Assembly (NCBI GenBank): GCA_031270015.1
Contig: JAISYH010000045.1
Location: 1 to 37,670, forward strand
From: Burkholderiales bacterium
GTDB taxonomy: Bacteria > Pseudomonadota > Gammaproteobacteria > Burkholderiales > Casimicrobiaceae
Reading direction: 5' to 3'
Length of the DNA: 37,670 bases
The notes below the pieces were generated by a model. It was given only the letters and a program-made list of their open reading frames with translations. It had not been told where the DNA came from and did no database searches. Shown in pieces: positions 19,544 to 29,053 of the stretch. Within the stretch, counting starts at the first letter, position 1. Every line of letters starts with the position of its first letter. Both the position numbers and the translations under genes were made by a program.

Positions 19544-20484
19544 TAGCTTACCGCGCTTTCCAGCTTTTGCACAAATAAATCAGCGACGTAATAGCCAGTT
19601 TGATCGGCGATTTCGACAAAACAAGTCGGACTGGTCACGTTGATTTCGGTAAGCAAGCCACCGATCATATCCAAGCCGACGACAAACAAGCCCAACGATC
19701 TGAGTCGTGGCGACAATGTTTCGGCAACGTGTTTTTCCCATTCGGTGAGCGGCATCGCCACGCCACGCCCGCCTGCCGCCAGATTGCCTCGCGTTTCACC
19801 GTTTTTGGGAATGCGCGCCAGCGCATAGGGAACCACCTCGCCGTCAATGAGCAAAACGCGCTTGTCTCCATTGCGGATTTCGGGAATGAAGCGTTGCGCC
19901 ATCACTGAGCGTGCGCCGAAAGCGTTCAATGTTTCAATGATGACGTTCCGGTTGGGATCATCGACACGCACGCGGAAAACCGAGGCGCCGCCCATCCCAT
20001 CGAGCGGTTTCAGAATCACGTCGCGGTGTTCATCGATGAATTCGTGCAACCATTGTGGATTGCGCGTGACCAAAGTTGGCGCGATACATTCGGGAAAACG
20101 CAAAATAGACATTTTTTCGTTGAAATCACGGATGCTCTGCGGCTTATTGAATACCGCCACCCCCATTCGTTCAGCGGTTTCCAGCAAGTATGTCGCGTAT
20201 AAATATTCCGTATCGAACGGAGGATCTTTGCGCATTACGATGGCATCGAACGCGGTGAATGGCGCTTCTTCGACAGGCGTGGAAGCATACCAATGTACGT
20301 TATCCTGATACAAGGTCAATTCGGAAAAAAGAACGCGCCCGCCATCGTGAGACACGGACAAATCACCGATACCGCAAGCATACACGTGATGATCGCGCTT
20401 CACCAGCGCGCGCATCATCGCAATGCTGGAATCTTTGTAGGCTTTTAATTTTGGAAGCGGGTCGAGTATGAAAAGCGTTTTCAT
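19543..20484 (-). CDS. gshB: Glutathione synthetase (ATP-grasp)
   Basis: A 313-residue enzyme joining gamma-glutamylcysteine and glycine. The family start is MKTLFILDPLPKLKAYKDSS; I placed it at ATG 20484 because GGAGAAACAC precedes it, though the frame is open for 20 more codons. ATP-grasp motifs include ILKPLDGMGGASVFRVR, and the C-terminus has the magnesium/ATP region GLDMIGGLLTEINVTSPT. The neighbourhood with EIIA and HPr is characteristic of betaproteobacteria. Confidence 0.96.
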   Translation of the reverse strand: MKTLFILDPLPKLKAYKDSSIAMMRALVKRDHHVYACGIGDLSVSHDGGRVLFSELTLYQDNVHWYASTPVEEAPFTAFDAIVMRKDPPFDTEYLYATYLLETAERMGVAVFNKPQSIRDFNEKMSILRFPECIAPTLVTRNPQWLHEFIDEHRDVILKPLDGMGGASVFRVRVDDPNRNVIIETLNAFGARSVMAQRFIPEIRNGDKRVLLIDGEVVPYALARIPKNGETRGNLAAGGRGVAMPLTEWEKHVAETLSPRLRSLGLFVVGLDMIGGLLTEINVTSPTCFVEIADQTGYYVADLFVQKLESAVS

Positions 20485-20509
20485 GTGTTTCTCCAAAAAG
20501 ACGCGCGAA

Positions 20510-21202
20510 TCAGAACGCGGGTAACAAGCCAAGCGGGATTTCACGCGGTGGCTGATTCGCTAAAAACAACATAGCGGGGGTTTCGCCGCGCAACTCCGCT
20601 TGGGTCGATGAAATATGCAACCAGTCGCTTTCCGGTAACCCCAGGACACGAGCGGTCGGGTTGGCGGTCAAAAATTCGATAATGCGTTCGTCGCGCGTTT
20701 CGCCGCCGTAACCTTCTGGCACGGCATTGGTGTAGTGCGGGTTGATCTGAAAGTCGATCAATCCGAACGCGGCAAAACCGCGCGGATCGACGATAGGCAT
20801 ATCGTTGGTCGTCGCGATCAACGGACAAGCCATGTTGACGCCGGCGCTCCAGCCCACGTATAGCGCGTTTTCGCGCACACGTTTCGGAACGGCATCGAGA
20901 AAAGCGCGGTCGCGGCACTCTTTTAACAATCGCCAAGTGTTGCCGCCGCCGACGATGATGCAATCAGCGCGAGCGATTTCGCTCAACGAATCGACAACTT
21001 CGTGGATACCGCGAATTTCCAGACCGGTTTCCTTGAGCGCTTCTCGAACAATATCTGTATAGCGATCCCACGAAGTCGTGACGGAGGCAAAAGGAATGAA
21101 CAGAGCGCGCTGACGACCGTTTCGTCGTTTGACGATTTCCTGCGCCACATGCGCCAGAAAGCCGGTGGAAGTGGAGGCACTGCTGAATAAAAGAAGTTCC
21201 AT
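20510..21202 (-). CDS. pepE: Dipeptidase E (peptidase family S51)
   Basis: A 230-residue cytoplasmic serine peptidase that cleaves Asp-X dipeptides. The nucleophile elbow VGWSAGVNMA gives Ser119, and NPHYTNA gives His156. DCIIVGGGNTWRLLKE is the other conserved motif. The family N-terminus MELLLFSSAS fixes the start at 21202; the frame is open for 51 more codons, which would overlap the argB upstream region and look like noise. It lies 25 bases before gshB, so an operon is likely. argB is divergent. Confidence 0.92.
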   Translation of the reverse strand: MELLLFSSASTSTGFLAHVAQEIVKRRNGRQRALFIPFASVTTSWDRYTDIVREALKETGLEIRGIHEVVDSLSEIARADCIIVGGGNTWRLLKECRDRAFLDAVPKRVRENALYVGWSAGVNMACPLIATTNDMPIVDPRGFAAFGLIDFQINPHYTNAVPEGYGGETRDERIIEFLTANPTARVLGLPESDWLHISSTQAELRGETPAMLFLANQPPREIPLGLLPAF

Positions 21203-21204
21203 AA

Positions 21205-22239
<1,035 letters not shown>

Positions 22240-22253
22240 TGTAAGGGGGAAGT

Positions 22254-22847
22254 ATGGTGGCGGTAAGACAGGGAGAGCGGCGCGCGCAAATTTTGCAAGC
22301 GCTGGCGGAAATGTTGGAAAATCCACGTAGTGAAAAAATCACGACAGCCGCCTTGGCAAAGCGACTCGACGTTTCCGAAGCGGCGTTATATCGACATTTT
22401 GCCAGCAAAGCGCAAATGTACGAAGCGCTGATCGATTTCATCGAAACAACGCTGTTTTCACTGATTGGCAAAATTCAGTCAGATACGCCGGATGGCGTGG
22501 CACAGTTGGAGCAAATCATTTCTGTACTGTTCGGTTTTGCCGAAAAAAACCCAGGGATGACGCGCGTGCTAATCGGCGAGGCGTTGGTGCATGAAGACGA
22601 ACGATTGCAGCGACGGATCAACCAACTTTACGACAAATTGGAAGCGTTGCTCAAGCAATCGCTGCGTATCGCGCAAATGGCTGAGCGGATGCCGCGCGGA
22701 CACAACGCGGCGGCGCATGCGGCAGTGCTGCTTGCGTTCGTTTCCGGTCGTTGGCAGGTTTTCGTCAAGAGCGGTTTTCGTGCGCGACTGCAAGAAGGCT
22801 GGGTAACACAGAAGCAATTTTTGTTGGCAGAATATCCTTCGCTCTGA
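22254..22847 (+). CDS. slmA: Nucleoid occlusion factor SlmA (TetR family)
   Basis: A 197-residue TetR-type DNA-binding protein that blocks FtsZ ring assembly over the nucleoid. The helix-turn-helix is ITTAALAKRLDVSEAALYRH followed by FASKAQMYEALIDFIE. The C-terminal regulatory domain contains MTRVLIGEALVHEDERLQ and SGRWQVFVKSGFRARLQEGW, both typical of SlmA. The position right after argB supports the call. Confidence 0.92.
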   Translation: MVAVRQGERRAQILQALAEMLENPRSEKITTAALAKRLDVSEAALYRHFASKAQMYEALIDFIETTLFSLIGKIQSDTPDGVAQLEQIISVLFGFAEKNPGMTRVLIGEALVHEDERLQRRINQLYDKLEALLKQSLRIAQMAERMPRGHNAAAHAAVLLAFVSGRWQVFVKSGFRARLQEGWVTQKQFLLAEYPSL

Positions 22848-23030
22848 AACGAAAAGAACTTGGGCGAGCAATTACGCGCAAATGTGATCGGCTGCACTTG
22901 TTTTCGATCGAAAAAAGAGAATGCGAAGTTTTTGTTGCCAAGAGGATCCGCCGCTCGTCTCAGGATGATGTTTTTTCGACAGCATAGTCGCGCAAAGCCT
23001 CAAATAAGAAAGCCTTTCATCTGTCGATGA

Positions 23031-23575
23031 TTAAGCAGAATATCTTCTTCGAGAACTAAAACCTATACTTAATAATGCAATTCCGGCGACCAATAATAAA
23101 AACCAGGGTATCCCAAAAACGGGAATAGCAACAGCAATATCTGTCGGTAGAGATGGTGGCGGCGGCGGACCAGCAACAGGAAAGCTGGCGACGATATGCG
23201 CGTACGGCATTTGCTTGTTCCCGACATGTACGAACAATTCCACGCCATTGGGCTGAACCCTTGAGGGCGCAACGCCTATAGTTGCTCTGTCACTCAGTCT
23301 TGCGTCCCATAAATCGTAATAGAAGGTATTCTGCATTAGAATGGAACCCAGAACGAAAAATCGATAGGCTGATATGATGATCTAGAGATAACATTGATAT
23401 CCATCTCTTGCAACAAAGTATTTGCATTAGATGATCAAGCTGGATCATCACAGCCAATCCGACAGGTGGAGAAAGATAAGCTGAGCGATCGATCTGGATA
23501 ATGAGAATATCGGCAGCGAGCGCACTGCTTGTAAGCGCATAAAGCAATATTGAAAGAATCAGTTTTTTCGTACAT
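23031..23575 (-). pseudogene. Frameshifted gene for an exported protein with a C-terminal sorting tail
   Basis: Three consecutive frames on the minus strand look like one broken gene. Segment 1 begins at ATG 23575; removing one A from the A6 tract at 23562-23567 gives MYEKLILSILLYALTSSALA, a clear signal peptide. Segment 2, in another frame (about 23425-23336), reads NTLLQEMDINVISRSSYQPI and ends in FWVPF. Segment 3 (23336-23031) reads TFYYDLWDARLSD, VQPNGVELFVHVGNKQMPYA, then a proline run (GPPPPPSLP), a hydrophobic span (IPVFGIPWFLLLVAGIALL) and a basic tail (SSRRR). That tail resembles exosortase-type sorting signals (IPTL/PEP-CTERM-like). Segment 2's stop and segment 3's ATG overlap as TAATG. 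The protein family is unknown. Confidence 0.55.
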
Positions 23576-23866
23576 AACCCCTAACAACTGGCTAATAGTT
23601 TATTATAATAGATCACAAGAATTCTTCAATGAAAGTCCTTGAAAGTTTCTTATAAAATTAGAGAAAACAGAGGAATCTTAAAAGTGTTTTACGCAATAGA
23701 AAAGAAGATAACGTTTCATTGAAGGTCGTATGTTATAAATGTTTTTATCTCTATCTCAAGCCAATGCAAAGGAACGTTTTCATTTCCTTAAAGCATTGGA
23801 ATTGCCACCCTAAGGCAGCGGTCTTTTTGGGCGATTCAACTTATCGTGTCACGAGACGCAGAAAAA
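23576..23866. other. A+T-rich intergenic region upstream of the decayed gene
   Basis: About 290 bases without a supported gene, between the decayed exported-protein gene and the pirin terminator. It is A+T-rich, with runs such as TTATTATAAT around 23600. A plus-strand frame from 23719 would run into the pirin terminator and the pirin gene and encodes nothing recognisable, so I leave it out. Confidence 0.5.
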
Positions 23867-23892
23867 ATCCCGTAACCACTCGGTTACGGGAT
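23862..23892 (-). terminator. Rho-independent terminator of the pirin gene
   Basis: ATCCCGTAACC (23867-23877) pairs perfectly with GGTTACGGGAT (23882-23892) around a four-base loop. On the minus strand it is followed by TTTTTT (23867-23862). It lies 17 bases after the pirin stop. Confidence 0.85.
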
Positions 23893-23908
23893 CACCAAAG
23901 TTCGGTGA

Positions 23909-24628
23909 TTAAAATTCCGGCAATTCGTTGGGGCGCATATCGAACACCAACACTTCCGCGCCATTGCCGCCGCTGAATGTCAGCGCGCGCTCATTACGAA
24001 TACGCACGCCATCGCCGGCATTCAACGGTTGCCCGTTCAGAAGCAAAGAACCGCGCGCGAGATGCACATAGACATAGCGGTTTTCTGGCAACGTCAATGT
24101 CGCATGCTCATTAGTATCGAACAGTCCCGCGTACACGCGGATATCCTGATATACCGACAGTGAGTCGTTTTCCTCTTCCGGAGAGATGATGAGGCGCAGC
24201 TTGCCGCGCTTTTCTTCTTCTTTGAAATGTTTCTGTCGATAACGTGGTAACACGCCGACACGATTCGGCATGATCCAAATTTGCAGGAAATGCGTGGGTT
24301 TGTCGGATTGCGGATTGAATTCGCTGTGCAAAACACCGGTACCAGCGCTCATCATTTGCACATCCCCCGGATGAATGATCGAACCGTTGCCCATCGAGTC
24401 CTTGTGTTCCAGCGCGCCGTCAAGAACATAGGAAAAAATTTCCATGTCACGGTGTGGATGGGTTCCGAAACCTTTGCCGGGCTGTACCCGATCATCGTTG
24501 ATGACAAGCAAATCGGAAAATCCAATTTCTTTGGGATCGTAGTAATTGGCAAATGAAAAAGTATGTTGGGTGTAGAGCCAGCCGTGATTGGCAGAGCCTC
24601 GTTCGTTGGCTTTTCGTACTTGAAGCAT
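23909..24628 (-). CDS. Pirin family protein (cupin, YhhW/YhaK-like)
   Basis: A 239-residue bicupin. The metal ligands of the N-terminal cupin are visible: His57 and His59 in GFGTHPHRDMEIFSYVLDG, His101 and Glu103 in SAGTGVLHSEFNP. Some members degrade quercetin; for most the substrate is unknown. Length and the start MLQVRKANERG match the family, and GAAAGGAAAAC precedes the ATG. It is divergent from a LysR regulator, a frequent arrangement that suggests control by that regulator. Confidence 0.93.
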   Translation of the reverse strand: MLQVRKANERGSANHGWLYTQHTFSFANYYDPKEIGFSDLLVINDDRVQPGKGFGTHPHRDMEIFSYVLDGALEHKDSMGNGSIIHPGDVQMMSAGTGVLHSEFNPQSDKPTHFLQIWIMPNRVGVLPRYRQKHFKEEEKRGKLRLIISPEEENDSLSVYQDIRVYAGLFDTNEHATLTLPENRYVYVHLARGSLLLNGQPLNAGDGVRIRNERALTFSGGNGAEVLVFDMRPNELPEF

Positions 24629-24730
24629 GTCGTTTTCCTTTCTTTCAATTGTTTATTTTCAAAAAAATCGAAGATCAATTTAAACAAATTAGTATTGCTA
24701 CACGTTGATTATTTACTATTTTTCTGAGAT

Positions 24731-24759
24731 TTGCTGAGAATGTTTTGCGTTGGTATAAT
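24731..24759 (+). promoter_or_regulatory. Sigma-70-like promoter of the LysR gene
   Basis: TTGCTG (24731-24736) and TATAAT (24754-24759) are separated by 17 bases. The start of transcription would be near 24766, about 20 bases before the ATG. The pirin promoter must lie in the same 157-base divergent region; I see no confident minus-strand -35/-10 pair. Confidence 0.6.
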
Positions 24760-24785
24760 CGAAAAAATCGAAAATGGAGGTTGTC

Positions 24786-25718
24786 ATGCTGCGCTTATCT
24801 TTTGATGCAATCCGAACAATAGACGCCATCGCTCGTAGCGGTTCTTTTTCCGCCGCTGCCGAGCGGCTGCATAAAGTACCGTCGACGATTTCTTACAGCG
24901 TCGGTAAGTTGGAAGAGCAAATGGGGTTGCGTTTTTTTGAGCGCAACGGTCCCAAAGTTACGCTGACACCGATCGGACGAGAATTGCTGGAAGAAGGACG
25001 TTGCTTATTGACGGCGGCGACCGATTTAGAGTCAAAACTGCAAAAAATGGCGCAAGGCGTAGAAATCGAGCTGACCGTCACGATGGATGAGTTATTTCCG
25101 TTGGAAGCGTTTGTCGAAGATATTCTCGCTTTTCAGCAAACGCCACATCAAACACGATTGCATTTTCGCCACGAAGTGCTGACCGGTGTTTGGGAAGCGT
25201 TGATGCAGCGGCGCGCCGATTTGGTGATCGCGGCGGGCGAGGGTCCGTCCGGCGGCGGTTATAAAACGTACGCAGTAGGAACGCTGGCGTTCGCGTTTTG
25301 TGTATCACCCGATCATCCGCTCGCGCACGAACGGCAGCCGTTGCAAAAAAATCAGCTTTTGGAGCATACGGCGATCGTGATCGCCGACAGCGCGCGCTAT
25401 TTGCCGTTGCGGACAATCGGATTGTATTCGGGGCAAAAACAGATGACGGTGTGTAATCTGGCGGATAAAATCAGTTTGCAGAAAGCGGGCGTCGGACATG
25501 GATTCTTGCCGCGCCCTTGTATCGCGGAGGAATTGGAGAATGACGAACTGATCGAAATGCGCGTCAGTGAACCGAAGTCCGATGAAACATTCTATCTGGC
25601 ATGGCGTACCGGCGAAGAAGGCGTAGCGCTCGATTGGTGGCGACAACGATTGATGCGCGCTTGGTTGCCGCACACGTTACGGACGGTTCGTCGGCAAAGA
25701 GAGGATCGTATAAAATAA
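24786..25718 (+). CDS. LysR-family transcriptional regulator
   Basis: A 310-residue regulator. The N-terminal winged helix-turn-helix is AIARSGSFSAAAERLHKVPS followed by TISYSVGKLEEQMGLRFFER. The effector domain follows from about residue 90. The start is ATG 24786, six bases after GGAGG; the ATG at 24774 overlaps that site. The divergent pirin gene is the probable target. The ligand cannot be told from sequence. Sequence style resembles the YhaJ-type group (HKVPSTISYSV), which is a tentative observation. Confidence 0.92.
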   Translation: MLRLSFDAIRTIDAIARSGSFSAAAERLHKVPSTISYSVGKLEEQMGLRFFERNGPKVTLTPIGRELLEEGRCLLTAATDLESKLQKMAQGVEIELTVTMDELFPLEAFVEDILAFQQTPHQTRLHFRHEVLTGVWEALMQRRADLVIAAGEGPSGGGYKTYAVGTLAFAFCVSPDHPLAHERQPLQKNQLLEHTAIVIADSARYLPLRTIGLYSGQKQMTVCNLADKISLQKAGVGHGFLPRPCIAEELENDELIEMRVSEPKSDETFYLAWRTGEEGVALDWWRQRLMRAWLPHTLRTVRRQREDRIK

Positions 25719-25742
25719 CAGCTTTTAGTTTGCGCGCATCAT

Positions 25743-26756
25743 ATGTCTCTTTTGGAGTTTACCGGCGAGCGATTCATTCCCGGAATTCACGGTGAAATCG
25801 TTTACGAGCATTGGCATCGCTATGTTTTCGCCAGCCGTTTCGTTACTGACAAAAGGACGTTGGATGTCGCGTGCGGTGAAGGTTATGGCAGCGCGCTTTT
25901 AGCGAATACGGCAGCGCGGGTCACCGGAATCGATATTAGCGCGGAAGCGATAGCGCATGCGAAAGCAACGTATCAAACGCGCGACAACCTGAATTTCGTT
26001 CAGGGCAGCGCCGTGAAATTACCGTTGCCTGATGGCAGCATGGATATCATCGTGTCTTTTGAGACAATCGAGCATTTGCCGCAAGAGGCGCAGCAATCGA
26101 TGATCGCCGAATTTGCGCGGGTGTTGACGCCGCAAGGATTGTTGATCATCTCTTCGCCGAATCGACCGGAGTACGCGCAGCCCGGCGCGCCGAATCCTTT
26201 TCATGTTCATGAGTTAGATCGGGACGAGCTCGCCGCGTTGTTGACGCCGCGCTTTCCGACGCAGGCGTGGTGGGCGCAGCGTCTTTATTTTGCTTCGGCG
26301 CTGTGGCGCGAGGATGGTGTGCGCCAAGATCAAGTTGATGCCGAAGCGTGGGAAGCATTGGCGGATGATTCCATGGCGCCGACAGCGCCGCCCAAAGCTA
26401 AATATTTTGTAGTGTTGGCGGCACGCGACGAGCAAGCGTTGTTGCCGAAGACGACGCAACTTTCGCTTTTTTCCGACGCCGAAGAAAAAGAATTGCAAAG
26501 GTTTTATCACGAAGCTCGAGAAGTGCTTCGGCTTGACGCGCTTGCCCGAAAGCAAATGGACGCAATGGATCGGTTGACAAACGATTTTTGTGCGCTAGAA
26601 CGACAAACTGCCCAACTTCATGAAGAGATCAATGAAAAAAAGACGATTATTATGCAGCTACAAAGCGCGTTGAATTATCGAAATAGTTGGCGTGGTTGGC
26701 TGCGCTACCCTCTTTCCAAACTGCGGCAACATTTTTGCAAGTTGGAGCGGAAATAA
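25743..26756 (+). CDS. SAM-dependent class I methyltransferase with C-terminal coiled coil
   Basis: A 337-residue protein. The SAM-binding motif I is LDVACGEGYGS (residues 40-50), then VTGIDISAEAIAHAKA (motif II region) and DIIVSFETIEHLPQEAQQ, RVLTPQGLLIISSPN. After about residue 245 comes a helical, coiled-coil region (ALERQTAQLHEEINEKKTI), ending in YRNSWRGWLRYPLSKLRQ. That tail style is seen in enzymes of cell-surface polysaccharide clusters. It directly precedes the GT2-GT4 gene, four bases apart, so a role in methylating a glycan or glycosylated protein is inferred. The acceptor is unknown. Confidence 0.85.
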   Translation: MSLLEFTGERFIPGIHGEIVYEHWHRYVFASRFVTDKRTLDVACGEGYGSALLANTAARVTGIDISAEAIAHAKATYQTRDNLNFVQGSAVKLPLPDGSMDIIVSFETIEHLPQEAQQSMIAEFARVLTPQGLLIISSPNRPEYAQPGAPNPFHVHELDRDELAALLTPRFPTQAWWAQRLYFASALWREDGVRQDQVDAEAWEALADDSMAPTAPPKAKYFVVLAARDEQALLPKTTQLSLFSDAEEKELQRFYHEAREVLRLDALARKQMDAMDRLTNDFCALERQTAQLHEEINEKKTIIMQLQSALNYRNSWRGWLRYPLSKLRQHFCKLERK

Positions 26757-26760
26757 ATAT

Positions 26761-29040
26761 ATGTTTTTTCGCCATTTCCGAATTTCGACGTCGCCGGTAG
26801 ATGTTGTTGTGCCGGTGTACAATGCGGCGGTGGATGTTGCGCAATGCGTCACGTCGGTATTGCGGCATACCGAAGGAAACTATCGTTTGATTATCATCAA
26901 CGACGGTTCGACCGATCCGAAAACGACGGCATGGCTTGCCGAGTTGCAGGAAAGAAATTTACCGCATGTGATCATCGAACACAACGAGCGCAACCTAGGC
27001 TTTACCGCGACCGCGAATCGCGGGATGCAAATGTCGGGGAACGATGTCGTATTATTGAATTCTGACACTATCGTATCGAAGGACTGGCTTACCGCATTGC
27101 GCCGTTGCGCGGCATCCGACGCGCGAATAGGAACGATTACGCCGTTTTCGAACAACGCCGAAATTTGTTCGTACCCTAAATTTTGCGCCAATAATCCATG
27201 GCGGGAAAATGCCGATCTCGAACCCGTTCGAGCGGCGCTGGCAAAAGCGGCGGTACCGAGCTACCCTGAAATTCCGACGGGTGTCGGGTTTTGCTTGTAT
27301 ATCAAACGCGCGGTCATCAAAAAAATCGGTGTGTTCGATATGGCGTTCGGCACCGGATACGGTGAAGAGAACGATTTCTGTTTGCGCGCGCAAAAAGAAG
27401 GGTTCACCAACGTATTGTGCGACGATGCGTTCGTCGTGCATACCGGCGAACGTTCTTTCGTTGGACGCAAAACTGAATTGAGCGAACGCAATATGCCGTT
27501 GCTGCTCGAAAAGCATCCCGAATACTTATCGTTGGTGCGTCAGTATGTTATCCGTGATCCTCTGAGCGCCATTCGGGAAGCGGCGTTATTGGAGGAAGAT
27601 AAAGTGCGGCAGCCGTCGCGCGGCGTATTGCATATCATTCATTCGCACGGCGGCGGCACGGAAACGTATGCACGCGAACTCATTGCAGAGTTACAGAAAG
27701 ATTGGCGGCACTATTTAGCGATTGCGTGCGGCGACGAATGGCAGATCGAGCTTCACGCGCAACAAAAACAACGAAACGCGTCGGTTCTCCGTGTGCGGCG
27801 GCGTGCCAGAGAGTCTTGGGAAACTTTTCTCGGACAACTGTGCGCGACGCTCGGCATCACATTGATTCATGTGCATAATATTTCCGAATGTCGAGAGGGC
27901 ATCCTTCCGGCGTTGCCTAAACTGGGCATTCCTTATGGTTATACCGTTCACGATTTGAGTTTCGCTTGTCCGACGATTACTTTTCTTGATCCGACGACGC
28001 GATATTGCGGTGGACAGACAGACAACGAAACATGTGCCGAGTGTTTGAAGCAGAAACCCGATTTCGCGGAAGTCAATATTGAACATTGGCGCGAGCGGCA
28101 TCGCGTATGGATGGCGCAAGCGACGTTCGTGATCGCGCCATCGCATTGGACGTCAGAAATGTTCAAACGATATTTTCCTGAAACAGAAATCGCCGTTATC
28201 GCGCATGGCACGTCAGACGAGACGCGCCCCCCGAAAGGACTGCCCGTAATATTAATGCCGCAAGACGATGTGCCGACTGTAGCGGTATTGGGCGCGGTAG
28301 GTCCCGATAAAGGCGCGCGCCGCTTAGAAAAATTAGTGGCGTTAGCGCGCGCGCAAAACGCGCGTATTCGTTTCGTGTTGATTGGCTATCTCGATAAAGA
28401 GCACGGACCATGGCAAAGTGAAGACGCCCGTTTTTTCATCACCGGTCGTTATGATCCGCGCGATTTATCGACGTTGCTGGACTATTATCGTATTTCATTG
28501 GTTCTTTTTCCTTCGGCGGGACCCGAGACGTTCAGTTATACTTTATCGGAAACGTGGCGCGCTGGTCGCCCTGCGTTTGTGCCGCCCATCGGAACATTGG
28601 CGGAGCGGATGACAGCGCATTCCGCTGGCTGGATCATGAGCGAAGAAGAGTGGAAAGACGAAGCGCAGATGTTCCGCCGTTTGTTATTTTTGGTATCGAA
28701 TGAAGCGGAAAGCGCGCGCGCGGAAAAAACAAAACTCGCTGCGCGCGCGCCACAAATGTCTTTACCGATCATGGCGGCGCAAACGGAAGAAATTTATCGA
28801 AAAGTATTGGATACGCAAATATTATCTTTGAAAGGGCTGCCGTTTCCGCCGGCACGCATCCGCGACGCGCTCGGTTATCAAGCGTGGTCTGCCACGCCTC
28901 CGCGCCCGAACGTAGGGCTGGCGATGCGGCTGACGCAATGGGGCGTAAGAGCGAAGCGCACGTCGATGGGACATCTTTTGTATCGGTTGACGCCCAAGCC
29001 GTTGATAAACGCGTTATTAAATCGCGCGATGGGAGAATGA
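26761..29040 (+). CDS. Two-domain glycosyltransferase: GT2 fused to GT4
   Basis: A 759-residue fusion. The N-terminal GT2 domain (about 12-250) has VDVVVPVYNAAVDVAQCVTS, IIINDGSTD, NLGFTATANRGM and LLNSDTIVSKDWL (Asp102 in the metal-binding region). After a linker of about 40 residues, the GT4 domain starts with VLHIIHSHGGGTETYARELI and ends in the EX7E region FPSAGPETFSYTLSETWRAG. The start is ATG 26761, just after the methyltransferase stop; the 23 codons upstream overlap that gene. Two sequential sugar additions by one chain are likely. No membrane segment is evident, so it probably works in the cytoplasm. Sugars and acceptor are unknown. Confidence 0.9.
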   Translation: MFFRHFRISTSPVDVVVPVYNAAVDVAQCVTSVLRHTEGNYRLIIINDGSTDPKTTAWLAELQERNLPHVIIEHNERNLGFTATANRGMQMSGNDVVLLNSDTIVSKDWLTALRRCAASDARIGTITPFSNNAEICSYPKFCANNPWRENADLEPVRAALAKAAVPSYPEIPTGVGFCLYIKRAVIKKIGVFDMAFGTGYGEENDFCLRAQKEGFTNVLCDDAFVVHTGERSFVGRKTELSERNMPLLLEKHPEYLSLVRQYVIRDPLSAIREAALLEEDKVRQPSRGVLHIIHSHGGGTETYARELIAELQKDWRHYLAIACGDEWQIELHAQQKQRNASVLRVRRRARESWETFLGQLCATLGITLIHVHNISECREGILPALPKLGIPYGYTVHDLSFACPTITFLDPTTRYCGGQTDNETCAECLKQKPDFAEVNIEHWRERHRVWMAQATFVIAPSHWTSEMFKRYFPETEIAVIAHGTSDETRPPKGLPVILMPQDDVPTVAVLGAVGPDKGARRLEKLVALARAQNARIRFVLIGYLDKEHGPWQSEDARFFITGRYDPRDLSTLLDYYRISLVLFPSAGPETFSYTLSETWRAGRPAFVPPIGTLAERMTAHSAGWIMSEEEWKDEAQMFRRLLFLVSNEAESARAEKTKLAARAPQMSLPIMAAQTEEIYRKVLDTQILSLKGLPFPPARIRDALGYQAWSATPPRPNVGLAMRLTQWGVRAKRTSMGHLLYRLTPKPLINALLNRAMGE

Positions 29041-29053
29041 GGGTGGATGGGTG

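Noticed and set aside
23719-23976. Plus-strand ORF of 85 codons
   Set aside because: It runs through the pirin terminator and antisense into the pirin gene, and its product has no recognisable feature.
28310-28365. Repeated GCGCGC runs in the glycosyltransferase genes
   Set aside because: They are scattered, reflect Ala/Arg codon use (GCG, CGC), and show no repeat unit or array spacing.
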